A stretch of 64,000 nt of DNA, from NCBI GenBank assembly GCA_003671275.1, contig QWPB01000024.1, positions 1 through 64,000 on the forward strand. Reading direction: 5' to 3'. A model generated the notes under the pieces. The model had not been told where the DNA came from. It did not search any database and saw only the letters and a list, made by a program, of their open reading frames with translations. The number at the start of each line of letters is the position of its first letter. Position 1 is the stretch's first letter. Positions 29,465 through 39,132 of the stretch are shown in pieces. Both the position numbers and the translations under genes were made by a program. This stretch comes from Planctomycetota bacterium. GTDB lineage: Bacteria > Planctomycetota > Planctomycetia > Planctomycetales > Planctomycetaceae.

Positions 29465-31024
29465 TCATGATGGCACTGAACGTCGTTCGCGTTCGGAAGA
29501 CAAGGCTGTGAACCACAGAGGAAGAGTGTGGGGCGCGGGGACATTGCCGGTTGCGTGCCGCTGTTCCATGGCTTGATAACAGGTCTGGCAATCGCAAAAG
29601 GGGCGTTTTTCGGTACCGATCTGCTGGTAGGTTTCGTGGCCCTTGCCGGCGACCAGCACTCCATCACCGGGCTGAGCTGCGGAGATTGCCGCAAAGATGG
29701 CTTCCTTGCGGTCGAGAATCACGGCGGGGGCAGGCTGGTCCGGGGGCCATCCAGCGAGGATGTCCCGAGCGATTGCGGCGGGACATTCCGAGCGGGGATT
29801 GTCGCTGGTGATAATGACACGGTCAGCGGCAGCTGCGGCCAATCCCATGCGAGGACGCTTGGATGAGTCGCGATCGCCACCGGCTCCAAAAACGAGCGTG
29901 AGCTGCCCGGCGATCAAGGGGCGGACCGCTGCGATGGCCCGCTGCAGCCCATCATCGGTGTGAGCATAATCCACCCAGACGGTAAACGGTTCTCCGGTGT
30001 CGATACGCTGCATCCGACCGGGGACATGGGACAAAGCGGCCAAGCCGGGTGCCATGGCCGCCAGTTCAATCCCGATGGACCGACAGGCGGCTATGGCTGC
30101 CAGGGCGTTGGAAACATTGTGTGGTCCGATGAGTGGCGTTCTCAGAGAGGTGCATTGTCCGGTTTCACGATCATGAACCTCGAACGTGGTTCCCTCACGC
30201 GTGGTATCGCGAATGAGGCCCTGCAACATCGCTGGTTGACGCAGGCCAAAAGTGATGAGGTGCGACGCGCGTCGGGCGGCATTCTGGAACGACATTGCTC
30301 CGGGATCGTCCGCATTGAGAATGGCCACACCGGTCGGTTTCAAGTGGTCGAAGATCCGTGACTTGGCCCGGTGGTACTCGGCCATGTCCCCGTGATAGTC
30401 GAGATGATCCTGGGTCAGGTTGGTGACGACCGCCGTGTCCAACTGCGTGCCCGCCAGACGACATTGATCCAGCGCATGGCTGGAGACTTCCATGGCCGCA
30501 TGCCGTCGACCGGCATGCGGCAATCCAGAGGCCCAATACGCCAATTCGCGGGCTCCGGGTGTTGTCAGTCGGGCGGGAACTGTCTGAGATCCGTGGTCGA
30601 CTTCGATCGTTCCGCTGAGCCCCGTGGGATGCCCCGCCGCCGTCAGGATTGACCGGATCATGTAGGTTGTTGTTGTTTTGCCATTGGTCCCGGTGACCCC
30701 CGCCAGCCGCAGCTCGCGGGTGGGGTTGCGGTATAAGGCATGGGAGAGCTGGCCAAACGCCGTTCGCACATCCCTGACGATGCACTGCGGCAGAGCACAA
30801 TGTGCGATGGCCTGGTCGACAAGCAGGCAACGGGCTCCCTGAAGGATCGCTTGCGGCAGGTGGTCGGCCCCATGTTCCAGGGTTCCCGGCAATGCGGCAA
30901 ACAAGGCTCCCGACTGGACTTCGCTGGAGCGGTCGTATGCCTCGGTCACACGCCAGTCGACGCAACCGACGAAACTGGCCGTCGGGAAAAGTTTTCGCAG
31001 GCTGACAGCTGTGACTGGTCGCAT
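29465..31024 (-). CDS. murE: UDP-N-acetylmuramoyl-L-alanyl-D-glutamate ligase (MurE family)
   Basis: LRLAGVTGTNGKTTTTYMIRSIL; TTPGARELAYW; MEVSSHALDQCRLAGTQLDTAVVTNLTQDHLDYHGDMAEYHRAK; VFGAGGDRDSSKRPRMG. ATG at 31024. Confidence 0.93.
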   Translation of the reverse strand: MRPVTAVSLRKLFPTASFVGCVDWRVTEAYDRSSEVQSGALFAALPGTLEHGADHLPQAILQGARCLLVDQAIAHCALPQCIVRDVRTAFGQLSHALYRNPTRELRLAGVTGTNGKTTTTYMIRSILTAAGHPTGLSGTIEVDHGSQTVPARLTTPGARELAYWASGLPHAGRRHAAMEVSSHALDQCRLAGTQLDTAVVTNLTQDHLDYHGDMAEYHRAKSRIFDHLKPTGVAILNADDPGAMSFQNAARRASHLITFGLRQPAMLQGLIRDTTREGTTFEVHDRETGQCTSLRTPLIGPHNVSNALAAIAACRSIGIELAAMAPGLAALSHVPGRMQRIDTGEPFTVWVDYAHTDDGLQRAIAAVRPLIAGQLTLVFGAGGDRDSSKRPRMGLAAAAADRVIITSDNPRSECPAAIARDILAGWPPDQPAPAVILDRKEAIFAAISAAQPGDGVLVAGKGHETYQQIGTEKRPFCDCQTCYQAMEQRHATGNVPAPHTLPLWFTALSSERERRSVPS

Positions 31025-31097
31025 GCTGGAATTCTCAGAATTCAAGGAAACCGGTCAAGACCCAAATTGCAGGGTGATCGTTCCCTGTAAGTATCGG

Positions 31098-31430
31098 TTA
31101 GCGTTTGACAGCCGCTGGGTATTTTTTTCCGGTATTGGCGGCACGGGTGTCGATGACCGGGAATTGAGCCCCGGAAGTCTGCCGCCGCATACTGGCATAG
31201 AACTTGTCTTTGTCGTGCCTAGAAATGGGCCGCTGGCGATAGTCGCGGGGCCGGGTAAACGTCTCCGGACCCATGTGTGAGTCGGGGAACGGGTCGTGAA
31301 TCTGAGCTTCACGCCGCTCATACTCCGAGGGCATCGCCGCGAGATTGGGGAATCGCATGGTATGAGTCGTATAACACCCCATCCACGCTGGAGCGCAGAG
31401 CAGCAGCCAGAGGAGTGAAGGACGACGCAT
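31098..31430 (-). CDS. Small putative lipoprotein
   Basis: MRRPSLLWLLLCAPAWMGCYTTHTMRF: lipobox-like signal; remainder unrecognised. Confidence 0.6.
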   Translation of the reverse strand: MRRPSLLWLLLCAPAWMGCYTTHTMRFPNLAAMPSEYERREAQIHDPFPDSHMGPETFTRPRDYRQRPISRHDKDKFYASMRRQTSGAQFPVIDTRAANTGKKYPAAVKR

Positions 31431-31637
31431 TGAGGGCCTCCCGGTGGGCCGCTTCCGACACAGAAGCGAATCGAGCGGGGGCAGATTTATCCGATCCACA
31501 AAAACGCCGATAGGCGAATTTTGCCGATTCAAGACGCTTGCCACGGAATGATGGGAGGTTTGGGTTGTCTGATGGCGATGGTTTTGTGGTTCGAACTACC
31601 CTGTTCCAATGGTCGTTACCCAGACTGTCCAGCGAGT

Positions 31638-32270
31638 TTACGTCCGCTCGGAAGCTGACTCGCGGATCGTGAACGCCATCCGCATGAGCCGTCGCAGCGG
31701 ACTTTCGGAAGCGGTCTCGGATTCGATGAGATTCTCCTGTTGCTGGTCGGCCACCAGATTCAGTGTTTCCAGGACCGGTGGTGTCCTCCGTCCGGGGGTT
31801 TGCTCCAGGTTGGCCAGTTCCCCACAATCGACCCAGACGAGGGCGCACGGGGCACATGAATCAATGATTGCCCGTCCCGCACCGTAATACGGATGAACCT
31901 CCATCCGGTCGTGACAGCTGGGGCAGGTCAGCTGACGCGAGAATTCGGTGGAGTGAGCTGGTCGGGCGGGGAGTTCGGCCCCACGGTATTGAGCCCGGCG
32001 GGTTTCCACGACCTGGCGAAACTCGGGGCTTGAAAGCAGAAGGCCACGGCACCCCTGGCAGTAGCAGGCCCGGATGTCGTCTACCTGGGCCGAAACCATC
32101 TCCGTGGAACAGGCGGGACAGGACACCCCTTCGGCTTCACCGAAGATCAACACCCGATCTACGGTGTGTGCCATATCGGTAGCCGCCTGGATCGTGTGAC
32201 AAAACGTACAGATCATGCGTAACGGCCCCACCGACTGCGTCAGCGGAGCGGCACAATTCCGGCAGTTCAT
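31638..32270 (-). CDS. Zinc-ribbon protein (TFIIB-type zinc-finger domain)
   Basis: MNCRNCAAPLTQSV..MICTFCHT; CPACSTEMVSAQVDDIRACYCQGCRGLLLS; CPSCHDRMEVHPYYGAGRAIIDSCAPCALVWVDCGEL. Confidence 0.75.
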   Translation of the reverse strand: MNCRNCAAPLTQSVGPLRMICTFCHTIQAATDMAHTVDRVLIFGEAEGVSCPACSTEMVSAQVDDIRACYCQGCRGLLLSSPEFRQVVETRRAQYRGAELPARPAHSTEFSRQLTCPSCHDRMEVHPYYGAGRAIIDSCAPCALVWVDCGELANLEQTPGRRTPPVLETLNLVADQQQENLIESETASESPLRRLMRMAFTIRESASERT

Positions 32271-32433
32271 CGTCTGGGGCTCACAGGGAAAACGCCCCCG
32301 GGCGGTGGAAGTTTACCGTGGAGGAGCGCCCCGTAACTCTAGCCCGCGCGGGTCCGCCCGGCGTCTGAATTTTCGGCCACCGGCGGAAAAAGATCACCCT
32401 CCCGAACCAGTTTGGAACGGTGGGTGGACCGCC

Positions 32434-34341
32434 TTACTTGGAACTGCGGTAGTACTCGCCGGTCATCCACTTCACGAGCAGGTCCAGTTCCTTCTCGGAC
32501 AACTGGTCCTTGAAGCCGGGCATGGCATTGTTACCGCTGTCGCCCCCGGCGTAGTGGGCCTGTGGATCGGCGATGAACTGCCGCAGCCAGCTCTGGCTGC
32601 CGTATCCGGTGAGGATCGGGAACAGGTCGGTAGACAATGGATCGGCTTCACCCTGAACGTGCATGGCATGGCAGTCCACACACGCGGAGTCAAAGGCCCC
32701 CTGGGTGAGCTTGCCCGTAGCGAACAGTTCTCGGCCCCGGCGTACTTTTTCGTCATTGTCGGGCAGAGCATCCGTTCGGTCCCCTTGGGCATAGAGGAAC
32801 TCAACCAGAGCGTTCAGATCTCCGGCGTTGACGGGCTCTTTCAGGAGCGGGCCGTTGGTTGCGGACCATTCCTTCATCGAACCTCCGAGGATGGCTGCGG
32901 CGGTTTTGGAACGGGCGGCAGTCATTCCGTTCGCTTCGGTGATGTTCTTGAGCGAGCTGAAGTGGCCTTCGAAATCGGTCAGGACGGATTGAATCCACTC
33001 GCGACTGCCAAACTGGATTTTCTGGCGATTGCTGGCGTCGGTCAGCAGGGGCCCCTGGGCCGGATGCTGGAAGGTGAATTCCTGGGAAGGGGCCTGGTGA
33101 CAGTCAAGGCAGTAGGTTTTGAACAGATTGGCTCCCTGTGTCAGGGGATCGTTTCGCAGTAACGAACTTGCCCCGTCTGCCGGAATTCCTGTTGGGGATT
33201 GGGCGAGTTCCACGGTCCGGGCACCGTCCACATGGGCTTGATGAACGGCAGCGCGGAAGTCGCGGCTATCGGCATCGTCCTGGTACCAGTCTTCGTAGAG
33301 GGCAACCCCTGTCAGGCTGGCCGCTCCGAGCATTACGAGGGTCAGGAAACCGACGTTGAACAGATGCCCGGCCCGCTTGCGACCGATGATCGGCATCGCC
33401 ACCAGGACCGCCATCAGTACCCCGGGAATCACGATCGCTCCGAACGCTTCACCGAGGTGGGTGACCTCTCCCAGTTGGGAGACCCATTCGAACTTCAAGA
33501 ACCGGAACAAAAACAGGTAGTACCACTCTGGACGCGCAGCATTGTAAGCCTCCGCCGGATTCGCGGGGGCGGTCAACTCCGCCCCGTGGTAGTACAGCGT
33601 CAGCCCCATGACTGCCGCCAGGACTGCCAGGCAGGCGACACTGTCCATCAGCACCTGGTCCGGCCAGAACATGCCGTCGGGCTTGCGTTTGGGCTCGGCA
33701 GCAGTCAGCCCATGCCGCCGAAACACATAGAGATGCAGCACAATAAACGCGACCATCAGCCCCGGCAGCACGCCCGCGTGCATGGCGAAGAACCGCGTCA
33801 GGGTGTGATGGCCGTACTCGGTGCCGCCTTGGGCCAGCTTCTGAATCTCGGGACCGACGAGGGGAGTCGAACCCATAATCTCGGTGGCCACCTGGGTTGC
33901 GTAGTATCCCTTTTGATCCCACGGCAAGAGATATCCGGTCAGTCCCAGCCCCATGACCAACTGCATTAAGATCAGCCCGAGCCAGAAGTTCAACTCGCGA
34001 GGGGCCTTGTAGGCACTGTCGATCACGACTTGCACCAGATGGACCACGGTCAGAATGACCATCGCCTGGGCCGCGAAGTGATGAATGCCCCGCACCAGCC
34101 AGCCGAGGGTCATCTCGTGCTGGATGTAGTACACACTTTCCCAAGCCGTCTTGGTACTCGGGCTGTATCCCATCCAGAGCATGATCCCGGTGATGATCTG
34201 CAGGACGAAGGTGAAGACCAGTGTGCTGCCCCAGACATACCGCCAGCGGGCCCCGCCCGGGACTTTTTCAAACAGCGCCTCATGCACCAGGGCCTTGTAG
34301 CCAGTCCGGTGGTCAAGCCATTCAAGGAGGCTGCGGATCAT
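32434..34341 (-). CDS. Cytochrome b (N- and C-terminal domains) fused to C-terminal cytochrome c domains
   Basis: MIRSLLEWLDHRTGYKALVHEALFEKVPGGARWRYVWGS; GYLLPWDQKGYYATQVATEI; PEWYYLFLFRFLK; CLDCHQAPS and CVDCHAMHV. ATG at 34341. Confidence 0.9.
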   Translation of the reverse strand: MIRSLLEWLDHRTGYKALVHEALFEKVPGGARWRYVWGSTLVFTFVLQIITGIMLWMGYSPSTKTAWESVYYIQHEMTLGWLVRGIHHFAAQAMVILTVVHLVQVVIDSAYKAPRELNFWLGLILMQLVMGLGLTGYLLPWDQKGYYATQVATEIMGSTPLVGPEIQKLAQGGTEYGHHTLTRFFAMHAGVLPGLMVAFIVLHLYVFRRHGLTAAEPKRKPDGMFWPDQVLMDSVACLAVLAAVMGLTLYYHGAELTAPANPAEAYNAARPEWYYLFLFRFLKFEWVSQLGEVTHLGEAFGAIVIPGVLMAVLVAMPIIGRKRAGHLFNVGFLTLVMLGAASLTGVALYEDWYQDDADSRDFRAAVHQAHVDGARTVELAQSPTGIPADGASSLLRNDPLTQGANLFKTYCLDCHQAPSQEFTFQHPAQGPLLTDASNRQKIQFGSREWIQSVLTDFEGHFSSLKNITEANGMTAARSKTAAAILGGSMKEWSATNGPLLKEPVNAGDLNALVEFLYAQGDRTDALPDNDEKVRRGRELFATGKLTQGAFDSACVDCHAMHVQGEADPLSTDLFPILTGYGSQSWLRQFIADPQAHYAGGDSGNNAMPGFKDQLSEKELDLLVKWMTGEYYRSSK

Positions 34342-34760
34342 GTGGGGAGACTCAGCAGGTTGGTGTGCAATGCAGGCCCGGTGGTGTGCTGCGTCGCACG
34401 GGGCAGGCGGGGCGTCCAACTGGACGAGGCATCGATTCTGGTCGATGGACTGTCTGGCGAAAAGGGTGACCGCCTAGGCGTGGCGGGAGTTCATTGGGGG
34501 TAAGTGACTCAACTTGTTGTTGTGTAATGATTTTTGAGGATTGGCGAAAAGGTGGTAACGATTCTGGATATGGCGGAATCCGATGGATTGGGATCCGAAC
34601 ACCGGGCATAGAGGAGTGGCCGGCCCGGACGCAAGCTGTGGATTCCGCACAGAGGGAGTCATCTCGCATCGACGGAAGGGGCGTCGATATTCCTGTTCCC
34701 GGTGGGAGCCAAATCTGCGATAAAGCGGGGACGACCACGTCTTGTATTAGTGGGCCATGG

Positions 34761-37079
34761 ATGGCGATCGAACCCCCTTCTGCTGCACTTCTGGAACTTC
34801 TGCAGTCGCTGCAACTGGCGACTTCGCAGCAGGTTTTGGCTTGCCAGGGGTTTGCCAAGGCCCTCTGTCTGGACTTGCCCGCATTTGATTCTGTTTGGAT
34901 CGATGCCCTCGTTCAAGGGGATGTGCTGACGCCGTTCCAGGCCAAAGGACTGGTCGAATCCCCTGACCGATTGCGATGCGGAGCCTATGTCCTGGTGGAT
35001 CGGCTGCCGCACGATGGTTGGCCCGTTCGTTATCTGGCCCGGTCCGCGGAGGGGGGGGAACCGGTGACGATGGCGTGTTTGTCTGTGGCTCCCGCGCATC
35101 GGGAAGCGGCCCTGCAGCGGATGGGGGCGCACCTCTACCAGACACGGGCTTTGCAGCATCGCGGTATGATTCGCCCGGTCAGCTGCGAGGTGGTTCACGA
35201 CACGTTGCAGGTCGTATCGGCTGTTCACGCGGGCGAGTCGCTCGATGAGTTGTTGGTGCGGCGCGGGCGGTTGTCGGGTGAACTCGTTCTGGAGATCGCC
35301 AGACAACTGGCGGAAACGCTGACGGCTCTCGAATCAACCGGAGCACTGCACGGCGACTTGCGTCTGCGGAATCTTCAGCTGACTCCTGGAGGTCGCATAC
35401 AGGTGATCAATTCGGGCCTGGTGGCTGCGATTTATCCTCAGGTCTCGATCCATTGGCCACTGCCACTGGCCTGTCATCAGGGATTGGCTCCGGAACTGAT
35501 CGGAACGCACGCCACCCGGACGATGGCCAGTGAGATGTACGCGCTGGGGTGTCTGCTCTGGCAACTGCTGGCGGGGCGTTCCCCTTATTTGCCAGCAGAT
35601 CCTCGACAGCAGATGGCTGCCCATCAGAAGGGGCCGTTCCCGGAATTGCGGCCATTTGCACCAGAAGTGCCGGACCGACTGGTCCAATTGATTGGTCGCC
35701 TGGTGTCTCGTGATCCGCAGGAACGTCCCCGCAGCATGGGACAGGTGTTTCGGGAATTGGGGACCAGTAGCAGTTCAGCCCGGTCACGGCTGGCCGCGTT
35801 TCAGACCTCTACACAAACACTTGTTCCGCTTCGATGGGGCGACAGTTCTCCTCTCCATCGACCCGTTAATCTACAACCGCTACTAACGGCCGTTGTGATT
35901 GCGGTGACGGGTGGTCTGTTCCTGTATCCGCAGGCGGGCAGTGCGGTGATGGATTTCGCGGGGCGGATGCTTTCTGCCCGACAGGAAGCTGCTCCGACAT
36001 CGGAGGATGTCGGCCCGGCCGCCGCACAGGTTGCCCCCCCCGGAGTGGCCCCCGAGTGGGCTGTGCCCGAGGCAGTGGCTCCGCTCCAGGAACAGTCGCC
36101 GCATTCGGGCCGGTTTGTACTCGACCAGGCGGGGCCCTATGCCGCCAGCCAGCACTCTGCGGTTGGCCTCTTGTCGATGGAGGGTGCCCCGGAGGTCCGG
36201 GCCGAAATTCTCGTCCGCGATCAACCGCTCCGCTTGAGTGGTGAGCAGGTCCGGTTGGCGCATCTGGTGGTCCGCCGGGTTGCGGGAAGTCCGGACAACA
36301 TGCCGCTCATTGAAGTGGACGCCCAGTCACTGGTGATTGACGACTGCGAGCTGATCGATGAGAGCGAAGGGCTGACGCCCCCCGTCATCCGGTGGAATCG
36401 TCTCGATGCCAACGATTTGCGAACGACGGTTGTGCAGATCAGCCGGTCGATCGTGTACGGAGGAGGATCGGTTCTCAGTTCCAAAACGGTTCCGCAGCAG
36501 GTGGTCGTGACCGACAGTGCCCTGCTGGGAACCGGAGCGTTTTGTGCTTTGGAGGGGCCCGCCGGGCGACAGGTTTGCCATCTCCGGCTGGTCCGCAGCA
36601 CATTCCGTGAAACGGGCCCACTGGTCCAGCAGGTGACTCTTCCGCAAGGAGCGGTGGGGCGTTCCACCGCCATTGAGTTGGTGTTGCGGCAAGCCGTTCT
36701 GGCTCCCCGTCCGGGGGCCGCCTTGGTCGAAGTGATCGGAATGGCGGGGGGCCGCTGGCGCCCCGCCTTGAGTCTGGATGCGGTGGGGAGTTACCTGCGG
36801 TCCGGGCATGAGGTCGCCGCTCAGCGCAGTTCCGAAGGTCAGCTGGCGGAGCCGATTGATACATCGAGTTTGCCCATAGAAGGTCTGCTCGTTGCGGAAA
36901 TGAATTTTTCCGGACCGTTGGGAATCGATGCGGCAAATAGCCTGCTCAGCGACTACTCCGCGGATATCATGGCCGAACAGCAGCCGGGGTTTTCCCTGAA
37001 CCCCGCCCGAGTGGGGACGGGGCCGCCCGATTCCCGTTCGGTCAATCTGCAAACCGAAATCGAGCCTGCGGCTCCCTGA
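34761..37079 (+). CDS. Ser/Thr kinase-like (predicted pseudokinase) fused to TM segment and right-handed beta-helix-like C-terminus
   Basis: Kinase-like fold: HGDLRLRNLQL (HRD region), EMYALGCLLWQLLAGRSPYL; TM LLTAVVIAVTGGLFLYPQ; C-terminal VIDDCEL/ITRS-type repeats. ORF opens upstream at 34494; ATG 34761 preferred. Confidence 0.75.
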   Translation: MAIEPPSAALLELLQSLQLATSQQVLACQGFAKALCLDLPAFDSVWIDALVQGDVLTPFQAKGLVESPDRLRCGAYVLVDRLPHDGWPVRYLARSAEGGEPVTMACLSVAPAHREAALQRMGAHLYQTRALQHRGMIRPVSCEVVHDTLQVVSAVHAGESLDELLVRRGRLSGELVLEIARQLAETLTALESTGALHGDLRLRNLQLTPGGRIQVINSGLVAAIYPQVSIHWPLPLACHQGLAPELIGTHATRTMASEMYALGCLLWQLLAGRSPYLPADPRQQMAAHQKGPFPELRPFAPEVPDRLVQLIGRLVSRDPQERPRSMGQVFRELGTSSSSARSRLAAFQTSTQTLVPLRWGDSSPLHRPVNLQPLLTAVVIAVTGGLFLYPQAGSAVMDFAGRMLSARQEAAPTSEDVGPAAAQVAPPGVAPEWAVPEAVAPLQEQSPHSGRFVLDQAGPYAASQHSAVGLLSMEGAPEVRAEILVRDQPLRLSGEQVRLAHLVVRRVAGSPDNMPLIEVDAQSLVIDDCELIDESEGLTPPVIRWNRLDANDLRTTVVQISRSIVYGGGSVLSSKTVPQQVVVTDSALLGTGAFCALEGPAGRQVCHLRLVRSTFRETGPLVQQVTLPQGAVGRSTAIELVLRQAVLAPRPGAALVEVIGMAGGRWRPALSLDAVGSYLRSGHEVAAQRSSEGQLAEPIDTSSLPIEGLLVAEMNFSGPLGIDAANSLLSDYSADIMAEQQPGFSLNPARVGTGPPDSRSVNLQTEIEPAAP

Positions 37080-37106
37080 CATCGTCCTCCAGCTTCGTGA
37101 ACGTCC

Positions 37107-37976
37107 ATGAGTCGCTCCGCAGAGTTTATTGTCACAGCCAGTATTCCCGAGGTGCGACAGGCTGTGGCAACGGCCCGTGTGAACGGGTGTACGATTGGTT
37201 GTGTACCGACGATGGGGGCGCTGCACGCGGGGCACATGAGCCTGGTGGAGGAGTGTCGAAAGCGGACCGATTATGTGGTCGCCACCATCTTTGTGAACCC
37301 CAGTCAGTTCGCCCCGCAGGAGGATCTGACCAAGTATCCGCGTCCCCTGGAACGGGATCTGCAGCTGTGTCGTGAGGCCGGAGTCAATCTGGTCTTCGTT
37401 CCCGAAGTGCCCGCCCTGTACCCGCCGGGATTTCAGTCCTGGGTGACTGTGGAAGAAGTGACAAAGCCCCTGGAAGGACTGTTTCGGGCCACCCACTTTC
37501 GGGGGGTCGCGACCATCGTACTGAAGCTCTTCAACATCGTGCAGCCCGACGTGTTATGCTTCGGGGCCAAGGACTATCAGCAACAAACGATGATTCGTCG
37601 CATGGTGCGTGACCTCGACCTGCCAGTTGAGATCGTGGTCTGCCCCACCGTGCGGGAGCCGGATGGCCTCGCGATGAGCAGCCGGAATGTCTATCTCAGC
37701 TCCCAGGAACGGGCCAGCGCACTGGCGCTCTCCCGGGCGCTGCAGTTGGGACAGGATCGTCTGGAGGCTGGTGAACGTGATCTCTCCCGACTCGTCGCGG
37801 AAATGCGGTCTGTACTGACAGTTCATCCGAAGATTACGGTCGACTATGTGTCGCTGTCTGATCCGGACACGTTGATTGAACTGACCGAGCCCCAGGCCGA
37901 AATGGTTGCGTTGATCGCTGCCCGCGTGGGCCCGACACGGCTGATCGATAATCGCGTGTTAAGAATTTCGATGTAA
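37107..37976 (+). CDS. panC: Pantothenate synthetase
   Basis: GCVPTMGALHAGHMSLV; TIFVNPSQFAPQEDLTKYPR; CFGAKDYQQQTMIRRMV; EPDGLAMSSRNVYLS. Confidence 0.96.
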   Translation: MSRSAEFIVTASIPEVRQAVATARVNGCTIGCVPTMGALHAGHMSLVEECRKRTDYVVATIFVNPSQFAPQEDLTKYPRPLERDLQLCREAGVNLVFVPEVPALYPPGFQSWVTVEEVTKPLEGLFRATHFRGVATIVLKLFNIVQPDVLCFGAKDYQQQTMIRRMVRDLDLPVEIVVCPTVREPDGLAMSSRNVYLSSQERASALALSRALQLGQDRLEAGERDLSRLVAEMRSVLTVHPKITVDYVSLSDPDTLIELTEPQAEMVALIAARVGPTRLIDNRVLRISM

Positions 37977-38101
37977 ATGATGTTCCTCAAGGAATTACCG
38001 TTCGAAAGACCTCTCGACCTGTCGGTGCGGACAGTGCTATAAGTCGTGAGGAGTGTTGGGGAAGCACCGCGAGAAGACTTCCGTCGGGCGCTCTGGCAAG
38101 G

Positions 38102-38794
38102 ATGCATGCAATGGATTCTTCGGTCACGGGATATTCGACTCATGGTCTTTCCGCCCCGGCGGAGCACACGGCACCGCTGAATACGGTTCGGGAGTCGCTG
38201 GGCTATCGCTGGCGGATCGTGATTACCACGGTCTCATTGATGGCGGGACTCGTGTTGACCGCCTTGAACCGCCCGCTGGTCTTCGAGGGAAATCGGTGGA
38301 ACTCCGTGCTGGAGATTCTCGGCTGGGGGATCTTTTTCGTTGGCGGGGGACTGCGGCTGTGGGCCTCAACCTACATCTGTGCCCGGAAAACGCGGGAGAT
38401 CGTGCAGACAGGGCCATACTCCCTGTGCCGGAATCCATTGTATTGGGGGACGTTGTTGATGGTGGGGGCCTTTCCCCTGTTCCTGAAAAGTCCGGTACTG
38501 GCGGCAGCCATGCTGCCACCGGTTGTGCTCTATCTGTTTGCCGTGGTTCCCGCCGAGGAAGCTGTCATGGCCCGGCGTCACGGTGAAGGTTATGCCGCCT
38601 ACTGTTCGGAAGTGGCACGGTGGCTGCCGAACTTTTCCCGCTATCAGCGGGGGACTCCCCAGGATGGTCAGCACATCGGGTTCTACCGCGAATGTCAGCG
38701 GATGATCTGGTGGTTGGGCCTGGCGGGAGGTCTGCATCTGCTGTTTCACTATGCCAGTCAATCGTGGTGGTGGCATCCGCTGCGCTGGTGGTAA
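38102..38794 (+). CDS. Isoprenylcysteine carboxyl methyltransferase / phospholipid methyltransferase family membrane protein
   Basis: TGPYSLCRNPLYWGTLLMVGAF ... VVPAEEAVMARRHGEGYAAYC. Confidence 0.75.
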   Translation: MHAMDSSVTGYSTHGLSAPAEHTAPLNTVRESLGYRWRIVITTVSLMAGLVLTALNRPLVFEGNRWNSVLEILGWGIFFVGGGLRLWASTYICARKTREIVQTGPYSLCRNPLYWGTLLMVGAFPLFLKSPVLAAAMLPPVVLYLFAVVPAEEAVMARRHGEGYAAYCSEVARWLPNFSRYQRGTPQDGQHIGFYRECQRMIWWLGLAGGLHLLFHYASQSWWWHPLRWW

Positions 38795-38823
38795 AGTCGA
38801 ACTGCGGAATTCGGAAATTCTCT

Positions 38824-38860
38824 GACACCACGTGGTCTCCACGCGGTGTCTGTTTCTTGT
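38824..38860 (+). terminator. Intrinsic terminator-like hairpin
   Basis: GACACCACGTGG-TCT-CCACGCGGTGTC (11/12 stem) followed by TGTTTCTTGT. Confidence 0.65.
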
Positions 38861-39132
38861 GTGGCCTGTGGCGAAACGGCCTCGCCCCATGTGGCCAAAG
38901 AGCCGCATTGGGCCAAAGTCAATAATGCGTTTGTCCAATTGTTTTTCTGGTAGACGGTCAGGAATTTTTCAGATCGCGGCCGTTTTCCAGGTACGACGAG
39001 AACCACGTTCCAGAGCCGTTAATTTCGATACCTCGTGCAAAACAGAACTATTCCGAATTCTTCACCCATCACTCAGTGTTTTCGAGACTCATTCTGTTTG
39101 CCACCCTTTCTTTTACGGACTTCCCGTCAAAG

